From the NCBI GenBank assembly GCA_964388175.1, contig CAYLYS010000089.1:1-7240 (forward strand): a DNA stretch of 7,240 nt, written 5' to 3'. Source of the DNA: JAITWN01 sp964388175 (GTDB taxonomy: Bacteria > Pseudomonadota > Gammaproteobacteria > SZUA-140). Within the stretch, counting starts at the first letter, position 1. Every line of letters starts with the position of its first letter. The notes under the pieces are model-generated. The model saw only the letters and a program-made list of their open reading frames with translations. It was not told where the DNA came from and did no database searches. The position numbers were made by a program, and so were the translations under genes. Of the stretch, positions 6,450 through 7,240 are shown one piece after another.

Positions 6450-6524
6450 CGAGCCGCTCCATTGCTGCGTGCCGAATGTTTCCACCACTCACCCTGAATC
6501 AGGGTTTTCAACGGAGATCACGAC
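6450..6524 (+). promoter_or_regulatory. Gap before the peroxiredoxin with a 15-bp palindrome
   Basis: The 75-bp gap contains ACCCTGA-A-TCAGGGT (6491-6505), a perfect inverted repeat with 7-bp arms around one A, followed by TTTT (ending 6508). It ends 7 bases before the GGAG (6513-6516) of the peroxiredoxin, whose ATG follows after 8 more bases. It could be an operator for separate peroxiredoxin control, or a weak terminator or attenuator with a short U run. I see no convincing -35/-10 pair in the gap. Confidence 0.45.
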
Positions 6525-7166
6525 ATGAGTCAACTCTATCTGGGCGATACCGCTCCCGATTTCGAACAGGACACTTCTATCGGTCCGATCCGCTTTCACG
6601 AGTGGGCCGGCGATTCCTGGGTCATTCTGTTTTCGCATCCGGCCGATTTCACGCCGGTCTGCACCACCGAGCTGGGTTTGACCGGCAAGCTTGGTGCCGA
6701 GTTTGACAAGCGCAACGTCAAGGCCATCGCGCTGTCCGTCGACGATGCTGGGTCGCACCGGGACTGGATCAAGGACATCGAGGCCACGCAAAAGACCGTG
6801 GTCGGCTTCCCGATCATCGCCGACAAGGATCGTAATGTCGCATCACTGTACCAGATGATTCATCCCGGGGAATCGAGCACCGTGACGGTGCGGACCGTCT
6901 TCATCATCGATCCGAAGAAGACGCTGCGGCTGATGCTGACCTACCCGCTGAACGTGGGGCGCAACTTCGACGAGATTCTGCGCGTCATCGACGCGCTGCA
7001 ATTGGTCGATGCCTATACCGTGGCCACGCCGGGCAACTGGAAGCCCGGCGACGAAGTCGTGATTCCGCCGTCCATTCAGGATGAAGCGCTCATCCGCCAG
7101 AAGTTTCCGCGGGGTTACCGGGCCGAGCGTCCTTATCTGCGATTGACGCCTCAGCCCGGCCGGTGA
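6525..7166 (+). CDS. 1-Cys peroxiredoxin, Prx6 type
   Basis: The 213-residue thiol peroxidase reduces hydrogen peroxide, alkyl hydroperoxides and probably peroxynitrite in the cytoplasm. The active site HPADFTPVCTTE (38-49) gives the PxxxTxxC motif with T43 and peroxidatic C46; R123 in TVRTVFIIDP is the partner arginine that activates the thiolate. C46 is the only cysteine in the protein, so it is a true 1-Cys enzyme and needs an external reductant. The C-terminal region (about 160-213), with VDAYTVATPGNWKPGDEVVIPPS, is the extended domain of the Prx6 family, and the length fits the usual 210-220 residues. The start is supported by GGAG at 6513-6516 with 8-base spacing. It lies 75 bp after the oxidoreductase gene on the same strand and may share the transcript or have its own control. 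There is no signal peptide. Confidence 0.95.
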   Translation: MSQLYLGDTAPDFEQDTSIGPIRFHEWAGDSWVILFSHPADFTPVCTTELGLTGKLGAEFDKRNVKAIALSVDDAGSHRDWIKDIEATQKTVVGFPIIADKDRNVASLYQMIHPGESSTVTVRTVFIIDPKKTLRLMLTYPLNVGRNFDEILRVIDALQLVDAYTVATPGNWKPGDEVVIPPSIQDEALIRQKFPRGYRAERPYLRLTPQPGR

Positions 7167-7177
7167 GGAAAGCCATG

Positions 7178-7200
7178 CCCGGCGGACGCTGTCCGCCGGG
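7178..7200 (+). terminator. Strong hairpin after the peroxiredoxin, probable operon end
   Basis: CCCGGCGGAC (7178-7187) and GTCCGCCGGG (7191-7200) form a perfect 10-bp stem with a 3-base GCT loop, starting 12 bases after the stop codon. No U tract follows directly, so this is not a textbook intrinsic terminator. It may stop transcription with Rho's help or protect the 3' end. Beyond it, 7201-7240 shows no recognisable gene. Confidence 0.6.
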
Positions 7201-7240
7201 ATCGTGCGCGAATCCGCCATTCCTCTTTTCCCGGAGCACG

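Noticed and set aside
6462..6490. Possible -35 TTGCTG before the peroxiredoxin
   Set aside because: No credible -10 hexamer lies 16-18 bp downstream.

Overview
The window is GC-rich, densely coding bacterial DNA. It carries an NADPH-dependent sulfite reductase locus with an accessory gene set. A separate flavoprotein alpha subunit (CysJ) next to a sirohaem beta subunit (CysI) is typical of gammaproteobacteria, and the base composition suggests a high-GC member of that class. This placement is inference from gene type and composition; no rRNA or other phylogenetic marker is present.

Layout. Bases 1-62 hold no assignable gene. A LysR-family regulator gene runs leftward (63-1031). An AT-rich divergent intergenic region (1032-1103) is packed with overlapping palindromes and contains a Fur-box-like half site. 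Four genes then run rightward: cysJ (preferred start 1194, stop 3056), cysI (3071-4954), a nitronate monooxygenase-type flavin oxidoreductase fused to a C-terminal helical domain (4935-6449, GTG start), and a 1-Cys Prx6-type peroxiredoxin (6525-7166). A 10-bp GC-rich hairpin follows the last stop (7178-7200) and probably ends the unit. cysJ and cysI are 14 bp apart, cysI overlaps the oxidoreductase gene by 20 bp, and 75 bp containing a 15-bp palindrome separate the oxidoreductase from the peroxiredoxin.

How the genes may work together. CysJ passes electrons from NADPH through FAD and FMN to the sirohaem/4Fe-4S centre of CysI, which reduces sulfite to sulfide for cysteine synthesis. Sulfite reductases of this class can also reduce nitrite to ammonia. 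Nitronate monooxygenases release nitrite and reactive oxygen from nitronates, and Prx6-type peroxiredoxins remove peroxides. The cluster could therefore link sulfur assimilation to nitronate, nitrite and peroxide handling under the LysR regulator and perhaps iron (Fur) control. The enzyme identities are well supported; the joint pathway is a hypothesis. No cysH, cysD/N, cysG or DUF934 gene is visible here. I see no mobile element, CRISPR array, tRNA or rRNA.
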